A stretch of 64,000 nucleotides of DNA from Meghimatium bilineatum (GCA_034231615.1 CM067299.1:11957863-12021862), one strand, 5' to 3'. Counted from the first letter of the stretch, positions 33,455 to 44,280 are shown. Notes: generated from the sequence alone by a model not told the origin. Program-made: numbers and translations.

Positions 33455-33647
33455 AAATAACGACATCAGATCAAAGAAGTCCAACCATAAACAAGCTCAT
33501 AAAAAACCAAGTCTTCAGTTTAAAAAAATGTACAATGACGATACATTGCCGCATAAATATAGAAGCAGATATAGCGTTACTTCTAAGGGAAAAAATGTCT
33601 GGATGAAAAATGAAGATATTACATTAGAATGTTCTTATTCTATATGA
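33455..33647 (+). CDS. Possible terminal exon, unknown lysine-rich protein
   Basis: Preceded by ATGTTTATTGTTTAG, an acceptable 3' splice site. It then has 64 open codons to TGA 33645-33647. One base completes an upstream codon, so the intron would be phase 2. The peptide is polar and basic (NNDIRSKKSNHKQAHKK at the start, YRSRYSVTSKGKNVWMKNED later, ending LECSYSI), with no transmembrane segment or known domain. A polyadenylation-type AATAAA lies at about 33801. It could be a cytoplasmic tail of a receptor or chance coding. Confidence 0.28.
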
Positions 33648-34827
33648 ATGTTTTGTAAACACATCATTTAACTTACAACCTGTGGTAATGCGATACAAGA
33701 CTCCAACATTCTTGGCGTCCCTTCCATGATTACACACCTGACGTAGATCACACAAATTGATAATTAGTTACTATAGATTAGCAAATATGTAAATTACGAA
33801 ATAAAATCGCACATTTAAAACCCCAAAGTAGTAAGAAATGACGCTGCACGTGATACAGTGGGATAAATTGAAAAAAAAACTGCGAAAGAAAATCTTAAAT
33901 CATTGCAAAAAGATAATCTTAGGTTTACTTAAGTTTTTGTTTACATGTTATATATCTTTGATGTCCAAAATTGTCTGCAGTATAGAATATTTCAATATAG
34001 AGCTGGAACTTTCGTTCGTTGCAAACCTTACCTTCATTCTATTAATAGTGATTAAATGATTCTATTAGACGCTGGTTTCAGACCAAGCATACGCTTACAA
34101 TTAATTTATCATATTCTGTATTTCTCAGAACGGAAATCCCCTATCTGTTTTAATATTTTGTCTGTGCATACGTCATACACTACTACATGCGTGTGTGTGT
34201 AATTAGTGTATGAGAGTAATTTTAAAGATTGATGCAAAGATCTCCACCAGAATATTTTGAATAGGGGATTAAAACAGTATACATTCTTTGATAACGTATA
34301 TGCAGATGAGACAAAGCATTTACCTCCTAAAGAAATCATAGCATATTTTATTGTGCATGGTCTAGACTCGTTCTATCAGGAAGTAACATAGCTACTCCGT
34401 TTAGTGTTGGCTACAACTACTACTGCAGGCAACATTGAAAAAGTATGATCATCCTGAAAAGACTCAAAAGCATGTTTCAGAAAACCAGTGAACAACAATA
34501 GTCTGTCATGGTTGAATTCCTTGGAGAATGAGAAGAAACTATGAAGTGACTTTCATCAGAATCAACATTTATTTAGAGGGTACTGAACATTTTCTCAGAA
34601 CAGAAGACAGACGTACGGAGCTGCATTACAAGATTGTATAAGCTATATTTGTTTAACTCGTTAATTTTGTACATAGGGCCGCAAATATGTGTTTATGGTG
34701 GGAAAAGGGGGTAGGGGGCGGGCGTACCTACTAAAAATATTGATCTCTCAACGTCCCCACTTTAAAAATTCACACTATGCCAATGCTTACAACATATATA
34801 TTGTGCGTGATATAAATTGCTTACTTC
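33648..34827. other. No gene or repeat recognised
   Basis: Unassigned apart from a short (GT)n run near 34190. Open frames here show no domain. Confidence 0.35.
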
Positions 34828-34992
34828 TTTATCAGCGTTCATTCTCAAACTCCCGCTGGATCTCTTTTGTAACAGGACCATGGTCCTATTAAATTTTTAG
34901 CAGGATGTAGTTCAGAAAATGGAAATGTGCTGTTTCGCCATTTTATTTGCATCAATGGCTCGACACATCCGTATTTGACGATACATTTCATA
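34828..34992 (-). mobile_element. SINE-T copy
   Basis: GCGTTCATTCTCAAACTCCC, GCTGGATCTCTTTTGTAACA, GGACCATGGTCCTATTAAA, AGCAGGATGTAGTTCAG, TTTTATTTGCATCAATGGCT and CGACACATCCGTATTTGAC: one of the clearest minus-oriented copies. Confidence 0.8.
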
Positions 34993-35070
34993 CAAATAAG
35001 CACGAGTTGTGACGAAAAAATGCAGATCCCACCCTCCAAATCCTGTGTTTGATAAAAAATATCGGTACTA

Positions 35071-35526
35071 TGATCACAGTCCAACCCCCGTTGTTGTTCT
35101 TGTTTCCTATCAGTGCCTACCTACGTATTTTGTGGTAAATTGATCAAAACATTATATCAATAAATAATCAATAATTAATTGAAATATTCATTTTTTAGTG
35201 TTAGTAGTTAGGATTAGTTATGTTTTACATAAAGAAAAAATCTAAAAGATATCAAAGAAAAATCTATGATAAACTATTTGTTTAATGTTGCAAGGCACAA
35301 CAACTTGTGAAAAGCTGATACATGCACCAACGGAGAATAGAAGAACAGTCACGAGTAGATAAAAAAACCATAAATGTTATGTTTTCCATAAATGATAATA
35401 ATCCTAACCCTAAAAAATAATAATTAAACTTAAATTAATAGATGGTAAACATAAACTGATAAAAATAATCAAGGGAAAAAAGTCACACAAGCTGGCACTA
35501 AATGGCGTAACGGGGGTCTGCGATCA
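35071..35526. mobile_element. MITE-2 copy A
   Basis: Ends are inverted: left TGATCACAGTCCAACCCCCG; right, read inward, TGATCGCAGACCCCCGTT. Interior arms carry AAAAATCTAAAAGA on the left, and TTTTTATCAGTTTATGTTTA and TTTTTAGGGTTAGG on the right arm's minus strand. No ORF. It lies directly right of a SINE-T copy. Confidence 0.65.
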
Positions 35527-35594
35527 CAGTATCACAATAACTGATATAACCAAGTAGGGCTAACTTATAAGGTTGGAAGAGCATACATACATAT

Positions 35595-36235
35595 ATAGTT
35601 GATCACGTGTACACGTTTAGTGCGTATACAAGACATGATCGGTGAGATCACGTGTACTATGACAATCTGGAAGACTTCTTTACATAATTCATTAGGTTTC
35701 CATTACCTTTTTTATTAGTGTCGCGGATTCCGTTAGTCATTATTTATATACTTGGGTTCGCCTTGGCTATTCTTGGTATGCGACTACAAGTATTGAAATA
35801 GTGACCAACGGAAACACGACACTAATAAAACAAGTAACAAATGAAGACCTAATTGATTCTGTGCAGAGGTATTCTATATTTGAGTATCATGTGCGCACAC
35901 CTGGAGTGTGTTTACACGGGATTATCGCTTAGATATCGTGCACACTTTTAGTGTGTATGCAAGAGATTATCGCTGAGATATCGTGTACACGTTTAGTGTT
36001 TATGCAAGAGATTATCGCTGAGATATCGTGTACACGTTTAGTGTTTATGCAAGAGATTATCGCTGAGATATCGTGTACACGTTTAGTGTGTATGCATGAG
36101 ATTATCGCTGAGATATCGTGTACACGTTTAGTGTGTATGCACGAGTTTCGCAGATACCACCTGCATACATGAGATTTCCGCTGAGATCAAGTGTACACAT
36201 TTTGTGTGTATACAGTGATTGTCTCGTGACGGGAC
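35595..36235. repeat. 45-bp minisatellite split by MITE-1
   Basis: Main block 35910-36225: units AGATTATCGCTGAGATATCG, then TGTACACGTTTAGTGTGTAT and GCAAG, with four nearly identical central copies. One to two older units lie at 35600-35665 (GTGTACACGTTTAGTGCGTA), on the far side of the MITE-1 copy at 35669-35875. Confidence 0.88.
35669..35875. mobile_element. MITE-1 copy B (inside the 45-bp array)
   Basis: Left GGAAGACTTCTTTACATAAT and TCATTAGGTTTCCATTAC; right, inward, GAATACCTCTGCACAGAATC and AATTAGGTCTTCATTTG. The interior CCGTTAGTCATTATTTATAT and ATAGTGACCAACGG pair, as in copy A. Confidence 0.8.
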
Positions 36236-36275
36236 TCTCTCTGGCCTATTGGTAAAGCCATGGCCATCTCAAATA

Positions 36276-36475
36276 AAGACCTTCCAACATAACTAATTAG
36301 GATCTCATTTGTTAACTTTATTGACTATTGTTGGTAACAAAATTTTTATAATTTGAAACACATGCCAGAAATAGTCAATGCAACCCCAAGTATATAAATA
36401 GTGACCAACATAAATCCCAACTATAATCAATGAAATAACGAATGGGATCCTAATTAATTCTCTTTGAAGGTCTTC
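36276..36475. mobile_element. MITE-1 copy C
   Basis: Left AAGACCTTCCAACATAACTA and ATTAGGATCTCATTTG; right, inward, GAAGACCTTCAAAGAGAATT and AATTAGGATCCCATTCG. TA flanks both ends (36274-36275, 36476-36477). Confidence 0.85.
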
Positions 36476-36639
36476 TACACACTTGACTGTCTCGCGTTAA
36501 GCTCTTCGCTGTGTACTACGCTTACAGTTGCTAGTGTCTGAATGCGAACAACAAATAGCAACATTGTTTACCTTCAATGTACATCGTAAGAGGAAACTAA
36601 GGAGTTTCTGGGGTGAATTTAGCTGCTAATTCCAAACAG

Positions 36640-36790
36640 ATCCAGAAGACACGTGAAAGTTTGATGTTTCAGGACGAAAGGCGCAGACACCGCAGCAAAG
36701 CTGTGAGCCAGGACACAACACATTTCATTCCCCTTTATTGCATCCTGCTAATCTGCAGAAATTGAACAAAAGAAGGAAGAAGACGAATAA
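36640..36790 (+). mobile_element. SINE-T copy
   Basis: GTTTCAGGACGAAAGGCGCA, GACACCGCAGCAAAGCTGTG, ACACAACACATTTCATTCCC and GCATCCTGCTAATCTGCAG, ending in GGAAGAAGACGAA. Confidence 0.75.
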
Positions 36791-36969
36791 ACGTTGTGTT
36801 CAAAACATTCGCGGGGTGAATCCCTTTTTCAACGCCGTGCTTACTTATAATGAAAATTTGTTTCAGATATCTCTTCAGCTTATCGTTGAATGCTACCATT
36901 CTAAGGTGCTATGGGTGATACTGGCAGCCCGCCGCATTGATGAGAGGGGATGTAATACATATGGAACAA

Positions 36970-37105
36970 CCAGATTACAATAAAGTCAATCATCTGCTCC
37001 TTTTGAACCGTTTTAAGCCAAGTGTATGCACCATATCAGGGGATGTTGGAGGTCTGTTTCAGCTAACTCATCATCACTACGGCACTTGATGATGTTGATG
37101 TATAC
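36970..37105 (+). mobile_element. LINE-B 3' end fragment
   Basis: GATGTTGGAGGTCTGTTTCA, GCTAACTCATCATCACTACG and GCACTTGATGATGTTGATG match the last codons and GAT-type tail of LINE-B. Confidence 0.5.
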
Positions 37106-37491
37106 ATATACGTGCATTGTTGGTAATGAACCGTAGAACATGAATTAAGAAAAAAATGTTATTGACATTAACATGATATTGCAAAATGTATTATGTGTTC
37201 ATATTCCACATCTGAACCACGTTTTCAAGTAGTCATCAATGATTATTGTTGGAATTTCCGCGGTATATGTTAAACTCTATGAAACGAACACATTTTTCTA
37301 TTAGCTGATTATTTCATGAGCCACGATATTGCCATTTCAGAAGTTGTCATGAAGCATGCAAGAAAAGTTACATAATTTTTCAATGTGCTGTGACAAGAGA
37401 AAATAAATCAATGATTGTTGCAGGATTGTGTGGAACATCAATCGGGACAATTTTAGCAGATATTTCTTGAAGAAAATTATCGTTGTTTGTG

Positions 37492-37895
37492 TTCATGTTG
37501 ATTCTCGAACTCCTGTTTGTTGGATATTTGTTGTATCATTTGTTGAATAGGTCAATGGTTCTACTAGGTTTTTAGCATTGAGATTTATATATAAGTAAAG
37601 TAAAGTAACCCATATCATTTATTAATGCCGTAGGGGTGTAAGATGTTAGCGATCTCACATTTCACAGGCTCTGCAAATGAGGGCGGTAGCCATCTCCTCT
37701 CCCTCGCAGTCTTTACTTCCCGGATTAATCCGGTACCCATTTAAGGCTGGGTCGACCTGGGAGCCGTTGCGATCTGAAAAACATTTCCGCCTCAACTGGG
37801 GAATGAACCCAGGACCACTCATATGCGAAGCCAGTGCTCTAACCACTGCGCTAACGAGGCTCCTATTGAGATTTATATATGCGTTGTGTCAAATC
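37492..37895 (-). mobile_element. SINE-T copy interrupted by SINE-2
   Basis: The left part (37492-37592) reads GATTCTCGAACTCCTG, then GTCAATGGTTCTACTAGG and TTTTTAGCATTGAG. After the SINE-2 insertion it resumes with GCGTTGTGTC (37881-), as in intact copies, where ATGCGCTGTGTCGCC follows at the same spacing. Confidence 0.7.
37593..37864 (-). mobile_element. SINE-2, 272 bp, with perfect 16-bp TSD
   Basis: On the minus strand: A box TAGCGCAGTGG (37843-37853), B box GGTTCATTCC (37799-37808), core CGACCCAGCCTTAAATGGGT and ACCGG, AGTAAAGACTGCGAGG, and tail TTACTTTACTTTACTT. It is flanked by identical ATTGAGATTTATATAT at 37577-37592 and 37865-37880. This is a clean LINE-mobilised insertion and looks young. 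The head is tRNA-like and the ACTTT-type tail suggests a partner LINE with the same 3' end. Confidence 0.93.
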
Positions 37896-37934
37896 TATAT
37901 GTAAGATATTTATATTCGTTAAAGATCACACTCA

Positions 37935-38095
37935 CAGCTTTTTAAATAAACGAAGTTACATATGGAGTGACGACATTAAAGATAACATGAATAAGTCGTT
38001 GGAAAATGCAAGCGACTTGGCCCAAGACAGACAAGGGTTCAGGGAGTTCATTGGAATGACATCGTTCTGGAGAGAATACGACAGATGACAGTGTG
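37935..38095 (+). mobile_element. LINE-F tail relic
   Basis: The frame reads SYIWSDDIKDNMNKSLENAS, then DLAQDRQGFREFIGMTSFWR and EYDR, stop. It matches the minus-strand LINE-F C-terminus at 59306-59480 (WTDDVNDNMNTLLENASKM). Only the last 50 or so residues remain. Confidence 0.8.
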
Positions 38096-38254
38096 ACGTA
38101 TGAAGACTACACGAAATAGAGACAAAAAAAGGAGTTCTACAGTTAAAAAAAAGACGCAGCATCTTTTGAAAAGATGATAAGTGCCGCAGCTCAGCAGCTG
38201 AGAGTAGCGGAGAAGTGATGAGTAAATTTAAATGGAACCCATTTAAAGTGGTCA

Positions 38255-38405
38255 AGCCATGCCCAAACTATCAAAGTACATTTGCCTTATAGAATATGGC
38301 TTATTATATAGCCATCACCGTCCTCATAGTTAAGGACATAACTTTAACTGAATTTCAAAAGTGAATGTAACAAATGGACATCATCATGATGGATGAGCAA
38401 CGCAC
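38255..38405 (+). mobile_element. LINE-A 3' end fragment
   Basis: Plus orientation; reverse-complement of the 47995-48130 type: AGTTAAGGACATAACTTTAA, CTGAATTTCAAAAGTGAATG and CATCATGATGGATGAGCAAC. Confidence 0.55.
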
Positions 38406-39110
38406 ATGAACAAATATATTTACCCGACACATCCGACTTCTGTGAAGGAAAATTATATGAATATCATCAATAAAATTATATTTAATTTGGCGTCCATATC
38501 TAATATATGTATGACGTATGTTGGCAATTATATAACCTTGTGGATTCATCCAATGTATTGTGCACCATCTTTGACAGTCTGGTAATCCGTGGTTCAATTC
38601 TCAGTTTAAATGATACTAAATTTCAAATCACCAACTGGGTTCTTGGTTAACTCAGATAAAAAAATACATACCCGGTCTTCTTGAATAGTAAAGGAGAGTG
38701 GCGTGATGATGACCATATCGGACCTAGGTTTTCCGGTGAACTATGAAAAATTCGGCTCTACCACCGTATTCCCCCGATACGCGACGAAGACATGGAAAAC
38801 ACAAGTGAACACTGAAACTACTAGGATTTTTTGCACTCCGTTGTAGTTTAAGGGTTAACGTGGTTTTTTTTTTAATTTGAAGGATTCTGTATGTCTACGT
38901 ATATAAATGTTTATCGTATTTGTCCAAATATCAATCTGGGGTTTATGCTATTTTATCTTTGAAAGCTCGTCATTTTTATATATTTTATTTGACCTGTACT
39001 ACATTATTTTATGCAACGAGCACTGTATTATATTCAATTTTACCCGTTTCTGCACTTTGTATATTTTTTATTACGCGGAACATATATTCCTTCTGTCTCT
39101 GTTAGTCTAT
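38406..39110. other. No gene recognised
   Basis: GTGGTTCAATTCTC near 38590 resembles a Pol III B box but has no A box upstream. Otherwise unassigned. Confidence 0.3.
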
Positions 39111-39476
39111 TAAGAGTGTCCATAAAATACACCCACCTTTCTTTTGGCATCTTTTGACCACCTTCCCATGACAACAAGTGTCAAGAATGCTGGGACGCAA
39201 CCCCCCTCCCTTTAAATTTGTGTCTAAATGCTACGCCCCCCCCCCCCAACCACAAATAATTCTTCAGCACACATACTGCAAAAAAAACACCTACATGTTG
39301 ATTTTCAATGTTTTAGAACAAAATTTCAAACTCAAACAGTTTAATTTTGAATTAATATTAGGTATTGTTTACATCAACTTTTGTCAAATCCCTACCCTCC
39401 CTCTTGTCAACATCTGTCAAACTTGTTCAGACCCCCACCCCTACACCAATTTTTGGGGGTTATTTCGTGACTCTTA
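39111..39476. mobile_element. MITE-3, near-complete copy
   Basis: The ends TAAGAGTGTCCATAAAATAC and, inward on the right, TAAGAGTCACGAAATAACCC are inverted repeats bounded by TA. The interior has two C-rich stretches (39216-39250, about 39430) and the shared block AAATTTCAAACTCAAACAG and TTTACATCAACTTTTGTCAA, also seen at 13.9, 28.8 and 63.6 kb. No transposase. Confidence 0.65.
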
Positions 39477-40517
39477 GTTGCTACACATTATGTTTCCTTG
39501 TAGTGGTATAGTACTAAAATAGAGACCATTATTTCAGCCGTATATTTCTTTGAACATCAGATTTATAGGGCGGTATTATTAATAATGTTTTCCACTTCTA
39601 TTTTCACTGCTACTTCACACGTATTTTTATTATTTTTAAGCAGTGTTCTGTATAATGTTATATTTGTAACACCATGCATGTTTACGACATCCCTACTGAG
39701 GTATGATACTGTTGTTGAATAAAATTATAATTCAGATAAATATCATTAAGTGTAAGTTATACCCTTGATGTTATCTGTCAAAATATGACGGGCGAGTCAT
39801 AATACGCTTTATCTTCTAAAATATATTTAACTTTATTTGTTTCAGAAAAAAGACAAGTGAGCTGCCAGAGACAGCGACAAAGCCAGAAAAGAGAGGATAT
39901 ATTTCTGACCAGAGGATATAGAAACACATGGATTGAAATATGATTGTAATCCCTCCTGGGAATGATCAACGCTAGACTTGTAAAGGTTTAATTTTGCGTG
40001 GAAATTAATGCAGTTCATCCAACTACGATAAATCATATTAAATACAAATACATATTTTTCACATGTGAATGTTCACCTGTAATCTTACACAACAAGACAC
40101 ATTTAACGTGAATCTTCACTTCAAAATATCACAATGAATGTTATTTATTTTGATATTACAAGACAACCGGAACTTCGACCCCTACAGTAAAAATCGATTA
40201 TTTATATTTTTACTGAAGTCGGAAAGAAACGTTCATTTTATAAACGTGTTCTGAGAAATGTTCACGACATAAACATATTTTGAGAAGCGCTGTCATATAC
40301 ATTCAAGTTCTATATTTCAGCGTCTAAAATCAAATGGGATATACAGTGGTGATGTGCTGTTTTATGGAGCACTGGATCTAACATTGTGTTGTATCCATAT
40401 TATGGGATATATTTTGATATGATTTGTGTAATATAAATATGTGATTTCATTGATTTTGGATTGCTGGAGTTGACCTCAGTGTGATATTTATATTCGGCAT
40501 GTAAACATTGGAGAACC
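39477..40517. other. No repeat recognised; possible upstream region
   Basis: Unassigned. If the 40518 exon is real, its promoter and 5' UTR would lie near the right end. No TATA-box or Inr assignment is supportable. Confidence 0.3.
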
Positions 40518-40614
40518 ATGAAAGTCACCGACGACCTTGACCGGGGTCCAGGGACTTATAAGACCTTTAGTTTCTCCTTCCTTGGATTAGTGCTGTGGGT
40601 TGCCATGCCAACGG
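40518..40614 (+). CDS. Possible first exon with signal peptide, unknown gene
   Basis: ATG at 40518 in a reasonable start context (AACCATGA), then 32 codons. Sixteen polar residues (MKVTDDLDRGPGTYKT) are followed by a hydrophobic run FSFSFLGLVLWVAMPT, then G|GTAAGT, a consensus splice donor at 40615. The exon is much richer in G+C than its surroundings and ends in phase 1, as is usual for signal-peptide exons of secreted or membrane proteins, whose later modules are often phase 1-1. The long N-region is unusual, so a signal anchor is also possible. The next exon was not found; there are no domains, so no function. Confidence 0.42.
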
Positions 40615-40870
40615 GTAAGTTTGTAGATTATCTTCATCTTCTCATGATTGATTATTGATTCGTTTTTTATTCTTGATTAGGAACAAGCGTCACGGCAATG
40701 GAGCATTCCCATATATGCTCTGTTTGCCCTTCCGTCAGCCATCTAAAAGTGTATAAGCTCAGTGTTCAAGTCAGTTGCTGATTACGCTTTTTTCTGATCT
40801 TTCCTGAGAAGGAGCAGTTTCTCCCATCACCTCTAGTCACTCTCATTTCTACCATTCTCTGAATATGTAC

Positions 40871-41061
40871 AATATGGGTAATGTTTGAAGCTGCCTCTTA
40901 TTTCATGCAGTGTAAAAATATGGGTAATGTTTGAAGCTGCCTCGTATTTCATGCAGTGTAAAAATATGGGTAATGTTTGAAGCTGCCTCGTATTTCATGC
41001 AGTGTAAAAATAAAAATATGGGTAATGTTTGAAGCTGCCTCGTATTTCATGCAGTGTAAAA
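40871..41061. repeat. 46-bp tandem repeat x 4
   Basis: AATATGGGTAATGTTTGAAG, then CTGCCTCGTATTTCATGCAG, TGTAAA. It starts 250 bp after the possible 40518 exon, so would lie in its first intron. Confidence 0.95.
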
Positions 41062-41915
41062 AAATCAAAAAACTATAAAGACACACATATTGATATACTC
41101 ATTTATAGTTGCAGCGTTCATTAAAAACACTAACATCATACACACTTTGATATAACGATTAATAATTGCAGAATTAATATAAAGAATAACATCCCTCGCA
41201 CACTTTGATATTGCATCACACAGAACAATTTGATATTAGAATATATTATTTTATGTACACAGTTTCCATGACCTTGTACATTATCATATTGCGTGATGTG
41301 ATATTCCGAGCTAAGCTATCGTGCATTCAAACAAAATACGGACCACAAGCGAATGAATGGGGTCTCCACTCAGGCTGGAACTTCGAGCTGAAAAACACGT
41401 GCATGCCTTAGAATGCCATTAATTATTAGTGCCGGCGACAAGCTCCATCGTTTCTGCTAGATGGAGGCAGTATTCAGAACAAATAAAAATGTCAAACGAT
41501 TATCCTCCTCCTCTTGAGGTTGAACATACCAGGCTGGGAACGTTCCGTCAACAGAATCAAGTTGTCACGTGCTTGCATACGTTATTATGCATGTCGAAAA
41601 TTGTAACGTTCCTCTAATATATCCCCCCACAGCTGTTATACATCTCACTGTTGTGTTTCTTTTTCTGGAGCAAGATATGAGATATATTACTGGGTGAGTC
41701 AATTCTCATCAATGGGGAAAAGCTCCTGGAATACGTTAGACTAAGAGAACACGTGAAGTAATGCGTTACCCTTGGCTATGATCTACTTATTTATCGATAT
41801 CTATTTACCAACTGTTGTCATGTTTGTGTTGTCGCTATGGCTTCCACAGTTAGCCATTTATGAAGAAAAATACACAAATATACAACGACAAAATACTAAA
41901 GAACAATGATAACTA
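41062..41915. other. No gene or repeat recognised
   Basis: ACACTTTGATAT occurs three times (41095-41215), each before a short A+T-rich run, perhaps a worn 70-bp repeat. The rest is unassigned. Confidence 0.3.

Positions 41916-41953
<38 letters not shown>
41916..41953. repeat. (TA)n microsatellite
   Basis: Perfect TA run. Confidence 0.97.
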
Positions 41954-41955
<2 letters not shown>

Positions 41956-42129
41956 TGGTGGAGTATATTGGTCACAAGGAAACAAGGTGGGAAGAAAATA
42001 AAGCCTGGTAGCAGCAATGAAGGATCGTGGCTAGAATTTTCTGAATTTTTCTGTGTTTCTGAAACTATAGATATGAATTTTTTTCATTAGCTTTTTTGGG
42101 CTGAATGTTCCAAATCGGCATTCTTACGC

Positions 42130-42247
42130 CCTAACAAGTTACAGTTTATTATTATTTGATCAATATCCTTCCTAACACATCATAGTTTATTATTATTTGG
42201 TCAATATCCCTCCTAACACATCATAGTTTATTATTATTTGGTCAATC
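42130..42247. repeat. 41-bp tandem repeat x 3
   Basis: CCTAACACATCATAGTTTAT, then TATTATTTGGTCAATATCC, at 42130, 42171 and 42212. Confidence 0.93.
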
Positions 42248-42884
42248 ACAAAAGATATTGTCTCCTAAGAGCAATTTGTAAAAACAAAATAAAAAGTAGA
42301 TGTTTTGTTTTTTGATTACTGGCTCAATGTTGTAGCTTTCATTTATTTTGTATTTTCAACTGTTAATTGCTCCTTGTCGATATATTATTTGTATAATATT
42401 TCAACTCACTGTCTGTATAAAGTATAGAGCCATATTCAAATACTATATTAATTTGAGCTGTATCTATTTACCTATTAGTTGTCTTTGCACTTCTAATGAT
42501 GTATTACAGCACATCGTAACTAAAATAATAGGAGCATCATCACGGGGTTCATTAGTGAATAATGAAGTCACTGTCCCAACATACATCTGTCACATCTCAG
42601 TAACAAAATACCAATTTACAACGCATGTAACATTCTGAATTTGTTCATGATTTTGGTTAATCTCTTTGTGTCGATGACCAATAAAATCACGGGTAAGGTT
42701 GCATAGCGTTACTCGGAAGAATGATTCCTAATGAGTTCGTAGAACTGTAATTTTCGAGGGAATTGAACAAGCGTCTTTTCTTCTGCTCTTTTTCTAGCTA
42801 GTCTAACAGCCATGATTAATACATTCAAACAATTTGAAAATGCTCTGATTACCGCAGAAGTAAACAATGCAGCAATAGTTTGTC
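42248..42884. other. No gene or repeat recognised
   Basis: The 96-codon frame at 42348-42638 contains several Cys but no recognisable domain or splice sites. Confidence 0.3.
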
Positions 42885-43310
42885 TGTGTTTATATTTCAG
42901 TTAGTAAGCATAGTTAGTTTGTTTGTTCCTTTCGTGCCGCAAGCGAGACATAGGGCAGAGGTTTTGGTTCTCCTTATAATGCAGTCCGCTGCCTGCAGCT
43001 GTAGTTACTGGATGGTCTTACAGCCTATTAATTCCCCTTCTTTAAGAATTGTGTTTTTCAGGGTTGTTTTAGGTCTTCCTCTTTTTCTTTTACCCTCAGG
43101 TGACCACATAAGGGCTTGTTGGTTTATTCTGTTTACATCTAGTCGTAAAACGTGACCAAGGTATTTCCATCTTCGTTTTCTTATGATGTTTGAAACATAC
43201 TCTTGGTGTGTTTTGTCTCTTAGATCACTATTTGTGATGAAGTCGCTCCATTTTATATTCATCAGTTTGTGTAGACATTTGTTTTCGAAGCTGTTAGTAA
43301 GCATGATGTG
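42885..43310 (-). mobile_element. LINE-D C-terminal relic, well preserved
   Basis: An open minus frame of 99 codons gives ENKCLHKLMNIKWSDFITNS, then RRWKYLGHVLRLDVNRINQQ, then EGKRKRGRPKTTLKNTILKE. This is the tail of a LINE endonuclease-RT: a K-x-x-x-I-x-W helix, W-x-x-x-GHVLR, then basic GKRKRGRPK. 5'-truncated at about 43310; the coding frame continues to about 42885 with stops. Confidence 0.85.
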
Positions 43311-43671
43311 CTGTTATTTGTACAGTAGTGAAGCGATGTGTGGGACAGCAAATCATATTTGATCTAGAAATATTGCTGTGGTTTGCAATATCTAATCCCG
43401 CGACACCCTTCTGTATCTCAACATATCATTACCTGTATGTGAACTCTGTATGTATACCACGGAGAAGTCTATTTCGTGCATCCCCCAGGCAATAAGCTAT
43501 TGTTGAGTCTGGATGCAAATATGTACACTAAAGTGCTAGCGATTGTTGACTGGGCGAGAATAGCTGGTAATGACCTGTTATAGATTGAATTTACTGATCA
43601 TAGAATAAACTCAACCGGTTCGATAAATAGACACTGTAGTTAATACATGCCAAACTCGAATATTAAAGGAC
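43311..43671. other. No gene or repeat recognised
   Basis: Unassigned. Confidence 0.3.
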
Positions 43672-43923
43672 AATGTATATTATAGTGTTTACACTAGAAA
43701 ATGTATATTATAGTGTTTACAATAGAAAATGTATATTATAGTGTTTACAATAGAAAATGTATATTATAGTGTTGACAATAAAAAATGTATATTATAGTGT
43801 TTACAATAGAGAATGTATATTATAGTGTTGAAATAGACAATGTATATTATAGTGTTTACAATAGAAAATGTATATTATAGTGTTTACAATAGAAAATGTA
43901 TATTATAGTGTTTACAATAGAAA
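43672..43923. repeat. 28-bp minisatellite x 9
   Basis: AATGTATATTATAGTGTTTA plus CAATAGAA, highly uniform with one or two indels. Confidence 0.97.
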
Positions 43924-44034
43924 AAAACGGTATACTAAGAACGAACAATCAGCGCAGACAACGTTACGGCTATACAGCCTCATCATTACACAAAACAACG
44001 ATGAACATCGACCTGTCTACACAGGGACAAACAT

Positions 44035-44280
44035 ATGGCACTAGGAATAATAAACCATCGTGAAAGCAGAAAGCTGACAGGCTACAGGGGTAGGGGAAGA
44101 CAAGATGCTGGGCAGTCTGACTTTGTGACTTGGACAAACATCGATATCGGAATAAATCGTGATTACATGGGACAGAAGGCTCTGAACATGCATGATACTC
44201 TATATTACTATGGTGTATTGGATAGACACAAAAATTGTACACAAATAATCGATGAGATTGGGAGTACACACGCGGGGTAG
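44035..44280 (+). other. 81-codon frame, perhaps a LINE tail
   Basis: The start ALGIINHRESRKLTGYRGRG, then RQDAGQSDFVTW, is reminiscent of the basic G-x-R-G-R-Q tail of LINE RTs, but the rest (DIGINRDYMGQKALNMHDTL) is not one I recognise. Right of it, 44280-44460 holds a worn tandem pattern (ATGAATGGA, GCATGCACAC). Confidence 0.25.

Noticed and set aside
38566-38610. tRNA-like head (GTGGTTCAATTCTC)
   Set aside because: Only a B-box-like word; no A box at the expected distance and no matching SINE body.
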